A stretch of DNA of 64,000 nucleotides from Proteles cristata cristata (Eukaryota > Chordata > Mammalia > Carnivora > Hyaenidae): NCBI GenBank assembly GCA_017311185.1, contig JAESUZ010005469.1, forward strand, positions 1,242,001 to 1,306,000, in the 5' to 3' direction. The translations under genes and the position numbers were made by a program. Shown piece by piece: positions 35,357 to 46,300 of this stretch (positions are counted from its first letter, which is position 1; each line of letters opens with the position of its first letter). Below the pieces are notes generated by a model that was given only the letters and a program-made list of their open reading frames with translations, made no database searches and had not been told where the DNA came from.

Positions 35357-35706
35357 TGTCTTGGTCTGTTTGGGTCTCTGTAACAAATTACCACAGACTG
35401 GGTAGCTTATAAACAACAAAAATTTATTTCCCACTGTTCTGGAGGGGAGAGGTCCGACGTTAAGGTGCCAGCATGGTCAGGCGAGCACCCTCTTCTGGGT
35501 CACAGACTGCTGACTTCTTGCTGTGTCGTCACATGGTGGAAGGTGACAGGAGATCTCTTGGGAGCCTCTTTTATAAGGGCACTAATCCCATTCATGAGGG
35601 TTCCACCCTCATGACCTGATCACCTCTCAAAGGCCTCACCTCCTAAGACCAACACATTGGAGCTTAGCATTTTGACAATTTAGAGGGGATACAAACATTC
35701 AGACCA
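35357..35706 (-). mobile_element. Solo LTR, ERVL-MaLR type, antisense
   Basis: Reverse of the LTR type at 17358-17694: 'tgtcttggtctgtttgg', 'taacaaattaccacagactgggtagcttataaac', 'tcacatggtggaagg', 'cactaatcccattcatgagggttccaccctcatgacc', 'ctcaaaggcctcacctcctaagacc', ending 'cattcagacca'. No internal genes. Confidence 0.8.
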
Positions 35707-37277
35707 TGGTACCCAGTTAGGGCTCCAGTTTCAATGATTTCCCCAATGCCACTGGCCCCTTATCTCCGTTCTCAGGGAATATCCTTGTCCAGTTTTGTGG
35801 GAGCCTAGAAATGGGCAGAAATGGATGCCCTTGTCAGCTGGCAAGCTAAAACCCCACAAGTTGTGAATTAAGGAGGATCAAGTTCCAAGAGTAGGGTAAA
35901 CAGAAAGTGAAACTGAGGCACAGGAGATCAAACGGTAGGAGATGCAGGACAGAGAAGGAGAAATGCCTAAAGAACCTACTGGCTGGAATCCAGACACCTG
36001 GGATGGCCTTTCTATGACTCTTTCACTGTAACCAAAGACCCTGGAGAAGAAGGAGTCTGGATTATTAGCCATAGAACCTGTGTTAGATGTAAGCAAATGA
36101 GCACAAATGTTTGAGGAATTATTGATGACTGGTTGATTTTCCCTGTCTATGCAATACCTCCTGTATCCTTTAAGGCCCTGGGCCTGATGGGCCTGGGTTT
36201 GGGTCTCCTCAGATCTACCAAGTAGAGACCTATAATTCCATTACATTCCCATGTGAGGGGAGAGATGCGTTACCACATCCACTCCTCTGACCCTAGTCCT
36301 TTCCAGTGAAATAGGTGAGTCAATCCTACTTTCTTAGGAGACACAGCAGCAATGATATGGTTCTGGTTCCTGGTTGAGAATCTCCACTTGGCCATAATCT
36401 GTGATAAGAAGAGGGTGGACAGGCAAGCATTATGACAAAAGCCTTTGAAACCATCTTCTAAAACCAAGATGCCTACCGAGGGGTGAAATTAAAAAGCAAA
36501 CAATGCCCTCTACTCCTCCCACCCCAAACAAACAAGCAAAAAGAAAGAAAATAAGAAGTGTCTTGGTAATCTATAGAGGTAGAAGATCTTTGAGAGGAAA
36601 AAAAAAAGAGTGTAGCTGATGCAGATAGAGATCCTATGCAGGGAATAGAAATTATCATTTTCATGAGGTTGTCTGCAGAGTACCAGATCTAAAGGGCAAG
36701 ATATGCCAACATGCTGGGCCGCCCAAAGCTGTGTCTGAGTGGCTCTAAATCCCAGGTGCCATATTGTAGATATGCCTTCTCCATGCTGTGTCCAATATGC
36801 ACCGCCACAACCTCCTTTGGCCACATGACTTCCTAAAATGGGACTATCTCTTGATACGTACGCTAGTTTTCAAGACAGGGACAATTGCTCGGGGTACTGG
36901 CTGAGTGGTATATAGGAGAAAAGAAAATCAAACCCATCAAAGAAAATGACCCATGGTCCCTGTACTAGATGCTTTCCCTGTTCTGGACCTGAATTCGTAA
37001 GTCTGTCTCAACTGTCCTTGCTTCTGGTGAACCAAACATACCCTTTGTATCAGTCATTCTATGCCTTGAGGCAACCATGATAAAAAATCAGTAACTCTAA
37101 CTTCCATATGGGGCAATTGCTCTGAGAGGGGGCCTAGATTCCTACAGGTAACCAGAAAGGATGAGAAGTTAGGAGTTGGCTCCTCATACTTCAGAATAAT
37201 CTCCTTTTAGAGTGGGTGCTCTAGTTTTGATTATGTGGGTCTGGGCCAGTTTGAGGGAAGACAGGATTGAGGCATTA
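35707..37277. other. Unique stretch
   Basis: No gene or repeat recognised. Only short open frames without domains. Confidence 0.5.
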
Positions 37278-37745
37278 TATCAGTTACCTGTTGTTGCTGT
37301 AAAAAATTACCACAAGCTTAGTAGTGTCAAACAACACAAATTTATTTTTTATAGTTCTAGTGGTTGGAAGTCCAAAACAACCTCAGTCTGCTAAAAATCA
37401 ATGGGTAGACAAGGTTGGATTCCTCTGTACTTCTTTGCCTTTTCGTGTTTCTAGAAGTAGCCTGCATTCCGTGGCTCATGGCCCTGTCTTCCATCTTTGG
37501 ACTGTATCACTCATTCCTCTGCCTCCTGTATGACATCTCCTTTTTCTGCCTTTGGCCTTCTTGTCTTCCCTTTAAAGGACCCTTGTGATTAAACTGGGCC
37601 ACAGAGACAAAACAGGACAATCTCCTGTCTCAAGATCCTTATCCACATTAGCAAATTCCCTTTTGCTATGTAAAATGACATATTCACAGGTTCTAGGGAT
37701 TGGAACATGGACATCTTTGGGGGACTGTTCTTGTGATTAGTACAG
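37278..37745 (-). mobile_element. LTR-like old repeat (MaLR/MLT1-like), antisense
   Basis: Second copy of the family at 11237-11662: 'ctgtaaaaaattaccacaagcttagtagtgtcaaacaacac', 'agttctagtggttggaagtcc', 'aggacccttgtgattaaactgggcc', 'tcctgtctcaagatcc', 'cacaggttctagggattgg'. Confidence 0.65.
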
Positions 37746-38393
37746 ACATATCTGAACACCAGGAGGCTTTGGTTGACTGGGGAATTCCTTACTGATCTTC
37801 AGATGATCAGTTACTGGAACATGCAGAGTAAAAAACAAAGCAAAATGTTGAACAAGCCATTGACAATTGCCAATGAACCCCAAAAATTCGTGAACGTTTT
37901 TGCTTACTCTGGAGGCCTCCCAGCTGCAAAAGGCTGACTTCTTGAGGCACTTCATGTGAACATCTTGGCTGAACTGAACACGGCCCGTGAATTCCATTTC
38001 TAGCCTCACGAATGTATTTCTTTGGACAAGGCCAGAGGTCATGCTGCCCAAGTCATGGGGAATAAATTAGGATAGCAACTCTTAAGTTGGTGTGTCAAGG
38101 TTCACTGTGTCTCAGGATGTTAATCATGTGCCACACCAAAAATGTCTCATAGTCAAATTAAAACAAATTGGAGAAAACACAGTTAAAGCCCAATGTAATT
38201 ATGTCTATTTGAGTCAAACATATTTTGTTATTTGAGGACCTGTCAGAGCCTCAAGCCATTCCGAAGAGTGTTCTTAGTCACAGCTAAGAAGGAATTCAAA
38301 TCACTGAAGGGGGTATATAAAATTACAGTGCACCCCAAGTGTTTTGACCTCAGAACCTCTTCATAGACGAACACCTATTAGGGTTTCTAACAG
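37746..38393. other. Unique stretch
   Basis: No gene or repeat recognised. Confidence 0.5.
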
Positions 38394-38405
38394 TTGGGTT
38401 CTCTG

Positions 38406-38671
38406 GTGCCTTAGTTGGTTAAGCATCTGACTTCGGCTCAGGTCATGATCTCACAGTTTGTGGTTTCGAGTGCCACACTGGGCTCTGTGCTGACAGCTAG
38501 CTCAGAGCCTGAAGCCTATTTCAGATTCGCTCAGAGCCTGGAGCCTATTTCAGATTTTGTGTCTCCCTCTCTCTCTGACCCTCCCCTGCTCACACTGTCT
38601 CTCTCTCTCAGAAATAAATAAAAAGTAAAATAAAATAAAATAAAATAAAATAAATAAAATAACATTAAAAA
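38406..38671 (+). mobile_element. Feline tRNA-derived SINE with internal duplication
   Basis: Head slightly short (gtgccttagttgg), followed by A and B boxes and core. A 29-bp unit starting gctcagagcctg is duplicated in tandem (38500-38528 and 38529-38557). The tail ends in an (AAAAT)n-like repeat. Perfect 12-bp duplication ttgggttctctg at 38394-38405 and 38672-38683. Confidence 0.97.
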
Positions 38672-38683
38672 TTGGGTTCTCTG

Positions 38684-39807
38684 TAACAGAGCTTGAGAAA
38701 CACTGAATCAGGACATTAACTATTTAGATGATGGTTCTCTGTCCATGTTCAGATGGTTGACTTCCACTCATCAACCTTTTGGCTGTAGGTAAAATGCCAG
38801 CACCCCAACATCTTACTCTATAAGGGTTTCTCCTGCAGCATAAACTGAGCCAGCCGGTGAGACTGAGGACACCACACTCTCGCAGAAGTGAACATTCCAT
38901 CTTTTCTTTTGTGCAAAGAACAAAGAGGCCTAGAAAGAGAGAGAAAAGTCCCAAAGAAGCTTAACCATAAAAAAGATTTTATTTGCAAAAGATCTCAGTT
39001 TTAGGTTCAGCCATGAAGGGTACCCACCTGATGGGAATACAGGATGACTACTTTGTTGTGTGTCTGAAGACACGCGCTGGTTAGATGGCATATTTTTCCA
39101 GGAACCCAGACACACGACAGCCATTCCCCTCTGGGGGACCCCTAGCTGATTCTGAACAACAGGTATGGTGAAGGGGGAGACAATTACCCCTAGTCACTTG
39201 CCTTTCTGTAGACCCAGTAGGCAAGGGCAGCGCACCCCTCAAAGCAGCCGCCGTCAGCCACCTGTGGTCCCACTTCTGCAGAAATTAACATGACACTTCC
39301 ATCCTGTCAGTTTTGACGGCAGCAATAAGAACATGTTGGAGGTCCCAGATCCCTGTAACCCCCTCTTCTGGTACCGAGCGAGTAAATTCAATACCTTGGT
39401 TTCCATGCCTGTTAGAGAATGAGGTTCCATGTACTGTAATTCTCAATGCCCATCGCCTCCCTCCAGTCACGACTGGACACTTGGCCTTGGTTCAGTGCAC
39501 TGTCCCAGTCGTCTCTCTCCCAGGGTCCTACACAAGCTAGGTTCCCTCCCACATCAATCAGGCTGCAGTAAGGGACAACCCCCGTGACGCAGTGATTCAA
39601 TAAAGGGAAAGTGTAATCTTCCGTTCATTCTGCCTGTTGGTCTCTCATCTGTCATCAGCAGGGGGCTCTACTCCACCTTTGCCTTACTCTGATCAGGCTG
39701 ACAGATCCTGCACCTTCTAGAGCATAGCCAGTCACATGGGGGGAAAGGAGAAAAATGGCAGATCTTGTACTGACTCTCAAAGACTTTTGCTCACATTTTG
39801 TTATTAA
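38684..39807. other. Unique stretch
   Basis: No gene or repeat recognised. Confidence 0.5.
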
Positions 39808-40240
39808 TATTTTACACAGCAGCTATCAATTATTGAATATCTACCCTGAGTCAAATATTTTGCAATCACTTAATCCCCACACAACAAATTTATGACGTAT
39901 TTATTTCCCCTATTTTTCTTTAAAAAATTTTTTTTAATACTTATTTATTTTTGAGAAAGAGAGACAAAGTATGAGTGGGGGAGGTGCAGAGTGAGAGAGG
40001 GAGACACAGAATCCAAAGCAGGCTCCAGGCTCTGAGCTGTCAGCAGAGTGCCTGACACAGGGCTTGAACTCATGGACCGTGAGACCATGACCTGAGCCGA
40101 AGTTGGACGCTAAACCGACCAAGCCACCCAGGCACCCCAATTTCCCTTATTTTTCAAACAAAGGACCAGAGTCTTAAAGACATTAAATAAGATACTGCAA
40201 ATCTAGCACGTGGCACACCTGATTCCCAAAGTGCTGCTTT
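39808..40240 (-). mobile_element. MIR, antisense, split by a SINE
   Basis: Left part 39808-39918: 'caattattgaatatctaccctgagtcaaatattttgcaatcac'. Right part 40140-40240: 'tttcaaacaaaggaccagagtcttaaagac...agcacgtggcacacctgattcc'. The parts resume across the SINE at 39919-40139. Confidence 0.7.
39919..40139 (-). mobile_element. Feline tRNA-derived SINE, antisense
   Basis: T-rich tail, AG tract, 'gaatccaaagcaggctccaggctctgagctgtcagcag', 'gggcttgaactcatggaccgtgagaccatgacc' and head 'gccacccaggcacccc'. Duplications atttcccctatttttc (39903-39918) and atttcccttatttttc (40140-40155). Confidence 0.97.
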
Positions 40241-42349
40241 TAACTAACATGGCGTCCTGGCTAAAAGAACTTTCTCTGACTTTCTGATTTATGTGAACAA
40301 CCTTACAGAAATATAACAACTCGATCACTTATTTTTTCAATTATCTTATCAAAACAGAAACAATTTTAATGACAAATATAAAATATAGCAAAAAGCACAT
40401 ACCAATTAGTGTGATGCCTCTTCATTTTTGTTCATCTGCTGGTGAAATTGCTAGCATATTTTCTAACTCACCTTTGTGAGAAAAAATTTGTTTGTTCAGT
40501 AAGTCTTTATTTTCATTTTTTCCCCCAAACATCTCCTGACACGTCTCTGAATAATTAATTTACATTTTAGAGGAGGCTTTTCAGTGCCAGAGCCCATTGA
40601 CGACTTCTGTGCTCCCCAGAAACCTCTAATCGGTGACATAGAGCTTTCTGTTTGAGGTCCATGAAGTCACGCTCGGGACCAACAGAATGAATTCACACAT
40701 TTGTGATGCTTTAAACTGAGTTAACTGCTTGTCAAAATATTTACATTTCCGGAATATTTTGATGTTTTATGGGGATAACGAAAGCAAATATTTAAAATCC
40801 AGATGGCTCTGGAAAATCCAGAATATATGGCAGTTACAGATTGTAGCTCTTCCAAAACCAGCAGTGCTTTAAAAAATAAGGAATTCACTCCTCCTGGTAT
40901 TTATACCTTCTTGGTATAAATCAATTCATCGACCGAGTTAGATTGTCCAGTCCATGGTTATTCCTCTTCCCACAAGCGGTATGTCCGCGACCGGGTCTCC
41001 TCTCTCTCCCTCTCCTACTATCCCTTCAACTCTTGCCCTTGTCTGTGGGAAAACCAGACAGAAACGATGGCTGAAAACACCCAAAGTCTGGAGGAGGGGG
41101 GCGGGATGCTTCTGTCTTCCTAACAACAGAATTCAAAGTCTCTTCCTAAGGGATTAGGCTCTATTTAGAATGGCCTTTCATCACCCACCCCAACCCCCCC
41201 ACCCCAACAGATGTCACCCAATTTACTTTCCGCAGGCATTGGATGGGACCCATCAACTCACTTGGGCTTATTCCCATCACTCACGAACATCTGAACACAT
41301 TCAGTCCAGGGACTTGGGTCTGGTTCTTAGACAGGGGCAGCTGGGGAGAAACGAGCAGAGCCTAGAATCCCGCCTTTAGGTACCTAGGCCAATATGGCGT
41401 AATTTCATGAAAGCCATGGGTTAGGAGTCAACTCCCAAATTAAACGTTTCATGGGGAGGGGCTTTGAAAGGAAACTGTTGGTATTTTCTCTTTGCCATAG
41501 ATTCGTATTCTCACTTCTTAAATTAATCCAGTACTTTTTAAGATTTAGTTGCTCTTCCAAACAGCTGTCAAAGGAAAGGCTTCTTACCCATAGGTACAAC
41601 CGTTCAATCTTATCTGCTAACTCAAGTGACAAAGAGGCATGACTGGAAAGGGATTTCTCTGGAAAGGAATGTTGGTGGCCCCTCGTGATGGCTTCTGAAT
41701 TCACATCAGCTCTGAAAGAAGGTTGTTGGAGGCTTTCTAAGGCCCCAGTTCCCTGTAACCCTCTGCGGCTCCCCTGGGTGTCAGCACCTTCCAGAAAAGC
41801 ATTTTAAGGAGAAAAAGCAAAGCCAATCCTCCCGTTGAGGGAACCGGCGCGCCCAACGCCTTGGTGCACAGCTCCGCAGGGTCCCGGTCACATCATATTC
41901 TGTGCCAACAGTGACCCCTTGGGGTTATGCAGCTCTGAGAAGCAAGCCAAAGGTACAAAGGAGACTTTGATTTATCAATGATTACGTTTAAACGATCATA
42001 ATGTATTTGTTAAGAAGTTGATGAATGCATAAGATCCCCTATAACAGGAAGGGAAAATACTAACATGGGAATTACCATACTGCTACAACAACAGGTACGG
42101 TACCGAACTCAATACAACAAAAACCACATTGATATGTGTACAAAGAAACCCACCATAGACCTTTGGACCCTCCCATCCCCCACCCCGAGGTTCGGAGCCA
42201 GTGAGGTCATCTACCCTTTCCCACGTTCTCCTGGCCTCCAGCTGTGCTAAGGGTAAGGCCACAAGCTTCTTAGAAATAATGGCATCGTGTCTTTCTTGTC
42301 TCTGGCAGCTTCTTTTACAAGTTAGCCCAGAAGAGGCTTAAAAATGACG
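40241..42349. other. Unique stretch, 2.1 kb
   Basis: No gene or repeat recognised. 40470-40900 is AT-rich and repeat-free (aataattaatttac near 40550), possibly conserved. CpGs become more frequent from about 41830. Confidence 0.45.
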
Positions 42350-42730
42350 ATTCGTGTAAGAGGTCACGCAGCGGGCCAACAAATATCGCGAACGTGTTGA
42401 CCGCTGTTCCATTCTGCCCTCCCTCTCGTGGGGATCTCCCTGGACCCCAGAAGCTGGGAATCTCAAAACCACATCTGTGGGACCAGCTGGCAACGGGGGT
42501 CCCAGATGAGACTTAGACTGGAAGGGGGAAGCAAGACCTGGTTGTGTCGGTCGCGCTCCTTCAGAAGTTTCCGCGCGCGACGCTGCGGGGCCTCTGGCTT
42601 CCCGCACACTCGCCCAGCGTGGGGTCTCCGTTCTGAAGGGACACGTCTTCCTGTGATGCAGGCGCTCAGGTTCTGGGACGAGCTCCCGGAGCCATTGCAA
42701 GAGCCCAGCCAGGGGCCTGCGGCTCCCGTA
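42350..42730. promoter_or_regulatory. Small CpG-rich patch (CpG-island-like)
   Basis: By eye I count 17 CpG dinucleotides between 42541 and 42700, including ccgcgcgcgacg, far above the surrounding CpG-poor DNA. Seven to eight more lie at 42361-42500. Open frames on both strands (114-136 codons) are expected from the composition and show no domain. It could be an unannotated promoter or first exon (for example of a non-coding RNA), or an orphan CpG island. No splice donor of good quality was identified. Confidence 0.5.
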
Positions 42731-42898
42731 AAGCACACAGTAAAACAAATCTCTGTAAACAGGATCTGGTGAATTCTGTTCCTGCTACGGAACCTGACCG
42801 GTCCTAAGTTCATCTGACGTCAGTTACGATGGAAAAAGGAAAACTGACTCTCAAATAGCAAAATGCTTTAATGGTGCTGTTTTAAACTGGCACTAGTG

Positions 42899-43135
42899 GG
42901 GCGCCTGGGTGGCTCGGTCCGTTGAGCGTCCGACTTCAGCTCAGGTCATGAATTCATGGTTCCTGGGTTCGAGCCCAGTGAGTTCGAGCCCCATGAGTTC
43001 GAGCCCCGTACCGGGCTCTGCGGTGACAGCTCAGAGCCTGGAGCCTGCTTTGGATTCCGTGTCTCCCTTCCTCTCTGCCCCTCCCCCCACTGTCTTTCAA
43101 AAAATGAATAAAAACGTTAAAAATTAAAAAAAAAA
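42899..43135 (+). mobile_element. Feline tRNA-derived SINE with triplicated B box
   Basis: Canonical head (ggggcgcctgggtggctcgg) and core. The Pol III B-box motif gttcgagccc occurs three times at 15-bp spacing: 42967-42976, 42982-42991 and 42997-43006. Duplications aactggcactagtg (42885-42898) and aactggcactcgtg (43138-43151). Confidence 0.97.
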
Positions 43136-43194
43136 TTAACTGGCACTCGTGCACTGAAACAGGTATTCTCAACGTGGCAGGTTGAAAAACAAAT

Positions 43195-43520
43195 ATGTAT
43201 TAGCTTTTAAGAAAGCAATTAAGCAAGAAGAATCAAAAGCCTTAAAAAGACTGTAATCTTTGACCCAGGAGTCCTTCTTGGAATACTAATTTTAAAATGG
43301 GGGGGGGGGGAGGGGAGGCCCTATGCACTGCAGTATTATTTATAATAGCTTAAATGGAGAAACAAGCGAAAACTATAATCATAGGGTATGCAGAACAATC
43401 ATGGTATCTATGTGACTTGGCCATAGTCAGATGGCAGTATGTTTACATGATTCATTTAAATTTTGGAATCAAAATTGCACAGTTTCTGTGCAGTGTGGCA
43501 AAAACTGACAAATAAAGCAG
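43195..43520 (+). mobile_element. Old L1 (L1M-like) ORF2 3' fragment
   Basis: 'atctttgacccaggagtccttcttggaatac' and 'tgcagtattatttataatagcttaaatgg' match the L1 ORF2 C-terminal DNA order. It includes a 12-G run at about 43300-43311. No frame survives. Confidence 0.6.
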
Positions 43521-44474
43521 GCAAAGATGCACAGAAGGTATGAAGTCAATATGCCACGGTAAAGAAATCGTCTTCTCTGGGAGAAGAGTCTAGGCAACAT
43601 TTGTAAATTGCTTCCCTTTCCTGGTTTCGTCCTCTCAATGTCTTTAATTAAAACGTACATCTTTAAATAGAAAAATAAACTTAAAAAAAGTTACTCCTAA
43701 TGCACCAGCATAAAACCTTTTGTGGTAAAACCTTTGTGGTAAAGTTTCTACAGCTCAAATTCATCCCTCCCCCTCCCCCATCATCCAATATTTATTAAGC
43801 AGCCCCTTTAATGTCACAAGTCTACTGCCAGGCATTGATTTTTATGATCTTACTGGAAAAACTGCTAGGTGCATAGAAAGGTATCTATGCGTGGTGTCTG
43901 CATGCGTGTCATACATCACTTCGGATTGCCAGGCAGCAAAGGAACAGCACCATAAACACTCATTTTTACTCCTAGATGGCTCAGTAATTTGCTAAATTTC
44001 CTCGTAATTGCTCCTAATTATTCATTACATTAGAGTGGAAGGCGGTGGCTATAAATTTTCAATGAAAACAAAATTTAAATACAATGCATCCAAAATGCTT
44101 CCACAGACCCAAGTGGCAACCTCTTTTCCTTATTAGGGAAATCTGCCAGACACTAGCAACACACGCTGCTTCCTAATGGCACAGAGGAGACGGAGCCAAG
44201 AAAGCCAGGCAAAGAGTTGGATGCTCTGTGAGGAGACTGTGGAGGCGGCTCGCCACCCTCGGCCAGAGCGGCCACTTTTGGGTAGCTGGTGTCTCCTGCA
44301 GTGGTGCCTCTCACTCAGCCCCTGCACCCCCCACCCCCAGGTGTCGGCACCTCGGGGGCGTTCAGAGAGAGGCTGGCATTACTCCATTCCTTCATTCACT
44401 CTTTCTTTCATTCACAAAACATGTAGGGAGCCCCTGACCTGAGGGGGGCAGCCCCAGAAAGAAGACTTTCCTGA
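43521..44474. other. Unique stretch, partly AT-rich
   Basis: No gene or repeat recognised. 43940-44110 carries clustered homeodomain-like words (cgtaattgctcctaatta, ttcattacattag) and could be a conserved non-coding element. Confidence 0.45.
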
Positions 44475-44645
44475 AGGCAGCCCAAGGGAGGTGGTCTACA
44501 AGTAAAACACCAAGTGACAGAGTGACGGATTGCATAATCACGATGCCCCCTCCCAGCCCTATCCAGAAGGGAATCTGAAAAGCTTCACAGAGAAGGTGGG
44601 GAAGTGGAACTGGACCTTAGAGGACATTTAAAATTTGACAGTAAA

Positions 44646-44873
44646 GGGGCGCCCGGGTGGCTCAGTCGGTTAAGCCTTGGACTTTGGCTCAGGTCATGAT
44701 CTCGCGGTCCATGAGTTCGAGTCCTGCATCAGGCTCTGTGCTGACAGCTCAGAGTCTGGAGGTTGTTTCAGATTCTGTGTCTCCCTCTATCTCTCTCTGT
44801 CCCTCCTCCACTCGTGCTCTATCTCTCTCTGTCTCTCAAAAATAAATAAATGTTTAAGAAAAAGTTTAAAGAC
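44646..44873 (+). mobile_element. Feline tRNA-derived SINE
   Basis: Head ggggcgcccgggtggctcag, B box gagttcgagtcctg, CT tract and A-rich tail. Perfect 16-bp duplication aaaatttgacagtaaa at 44630-44645 and 44874-44889. Confidence 0.98.
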
Positions 44874-44889
44874 AAAATTTGACAGTAAA

Positions 44890-45495
44890 TGTCACCACTG
44901 TGGAAAATAGCATAGCAGTTCTCCAGAAGTTAAATGTAGACTTACCAGATGATCCAGCAATTCCAATTCCAGGTGTGTGCCCCAAAGAAGTGAGAGCTGG
45001 AGCACAAACAATGCTCACACACCCACGTTCGTAGCAGCACTAGTTACAGTAGCCAAAAGGGAGAAGCAACCCAAGTGTCCAAGCATGGGTGAATGCATCA
45101 AGGATGTGGCAGTTCCATTTGATGGAATATTATTCAGCCTGACAAAGAAATAAAAGTCTGATACACAACATAGATGAGCCCTGAAGACTTTGCGCTAGCC
45201 AAAATGCAGATACCAGATACAAAAGGATGACTGTTGCGTGACTCCACTTACCTGAGGTACCTCAAGTAGAAAATGCATAGAGACAGATCGTCGGATGATG
45301 GTCGCCAGGAGCTAGGAAGAGAGGGAATAGGGGGTTGGTTGTTTTCGTCAGGGAAGATGGAAAAGTTCTGGGAAGGGACGGTGGTGTTGGTGGCACAGCA
45401 ATGAGAATGCACTTAATGCTGAACTGTATGCTTAAAATGGTTGAAATGGTTAATTTTGTGTTATGCATATTTTACCACAATAAAAGGGTGTATCT
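44890..45495 (+). mobile_element. L1M-type LINE 3' end
   Basis: Ordered L1 ORF2-to-3'-end landmarks: 'accagatgatccagcaattcc', 'gtagcagcactagttacagtagccaaaagg', 'gaagcaacccaagtgtccaagc', 'ggaatattattcagcctg', 'atggtcgccaggagct', 'gaactgtatgcttaaaatgg' and a terminal 'attttaccacaataaaa'. Duplication of the target: aaaatttgacagta at 44874 and aaaattttgacagta at 45496-45510. Frames are broken. Confidence 0.85.
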
Positions 45496-45539
45496 AAAAT
45501 TTTGACAGTATAGAGAGGAGGAAGGGCACTAAAGGTGTT

Positions 45540-45578
45540 AAAAAAAAAAAAAAAGAAAGAAAGAAAAAAAAAAGAAAA
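45540..45578. repeat. A-rich simple repeat (AAAG-like)
   Basis: A-run followed by GAAA units, inside the L2 remnant. Confidence 0.85.
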
Positions 45579-45723
45579 CCAGCATGAGCCAGAGCACAGA
45601 AGTAGGAAAGGGTGGGCTCTAGTCAGGGAACAGGAAGGAAGCCAATTTGGCTGCAAGATAGCGGATGCAAGGTGTGAAAAAAATAATAACAATGGTTGGG
45701 TCCATAAGCATAATCTTTTTTTA

Positions 45724-45947
45724 TTTTATTTTTTTTAAATTTTTAAATGTTTTTATTTATTTCTGAGAAAGAGAGAGACAGCTTGAGTAGGGGAGGGTCA
45801 GAGAGAGAGAGGGAGACACAGAATCTGAAGCAGGCTCCAGGCTCTGAGCTGTCAGCACAGAGCCCGATGCGGGGCTCAAACCCACAAACTGTGAGATCAT
45901 GACCTGAGCTGAAGTTGGACGCTTAACTGACTGAGCCACCCAGGTGC
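45724..45947 (-). mobile_element. Feline tRNA-derived SINE, antisense
   Basis: Complete body from T-rich tail to 'gagccacccaggtgc'. Duplication tcttttttta at 45714-45723 and 45948-45957. The right copy belongs to the T-run of the next SINE, so this copy inserted in that SINE's tail. Confidence 0.96.
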
Positions 45948-45949
45948 TC

Positions 45950-46112
45950 TTTTTTTAATTTCTGAAGGAGAGAGAGACAGAGTGTAAGTGAGGCAAGGGC
46001 AGAGAAAGAGGGAGACACAGAATCCGAAGTGAGGCTCGAACTCCCAGATGAGAGATCATGACCTGAGCCAAAGTCAGATGCTTAACCAACTGAGCCTCCC
46101 CTACTCATGCCC
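45950..46112 (-). mobile_element. Feline tRNA-derived SINE, internally deleted, antisense
   Basis: T-rich tail, AG tract and 'gagacacagaatccgaag' jump directly to 'tgaggctcgaactccca', so the 'caggctccaggctctgagctgtcagc' core is missing. It ends near 'tgcccc'. It was in place before its neighbour at 45724. Confidence 0.9.
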
Positions 46113-46124
46113 CTATAAATATGA

Positions 46125-46300
46125 CCTTTAAAGTGCTTCTTAATGTACCAGGCCCTGTGTGCTCTTTTTGCTACCATTATCTTATGAGGTCCCTCAATAA
46201 TCCATAAAGTAAGGACTTTTACTATCCCCAAATTAGAGCCAACAAATGGCTGTATGGTTCAGAGAGCCAAGACCTGACCCCTGACCATGTCTCTCTGTCC
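46125..46300 (-). mobile_element. MIR, antisense
   Basis: 'gtgcttcttaatgtaccaggccctgtgtgctc...accattatcttatgaggtcc...aaagtaaggacttttactatcccca'. Confidence 0.65.

Noticed and set aside
42338..42813. Overlapping frames on both strands in the CpG-rich patch as a possible coding first exon
   Set aside because: Three competing frames, none with a recognisable domain or good splice donor. Reported as CpG patch only.
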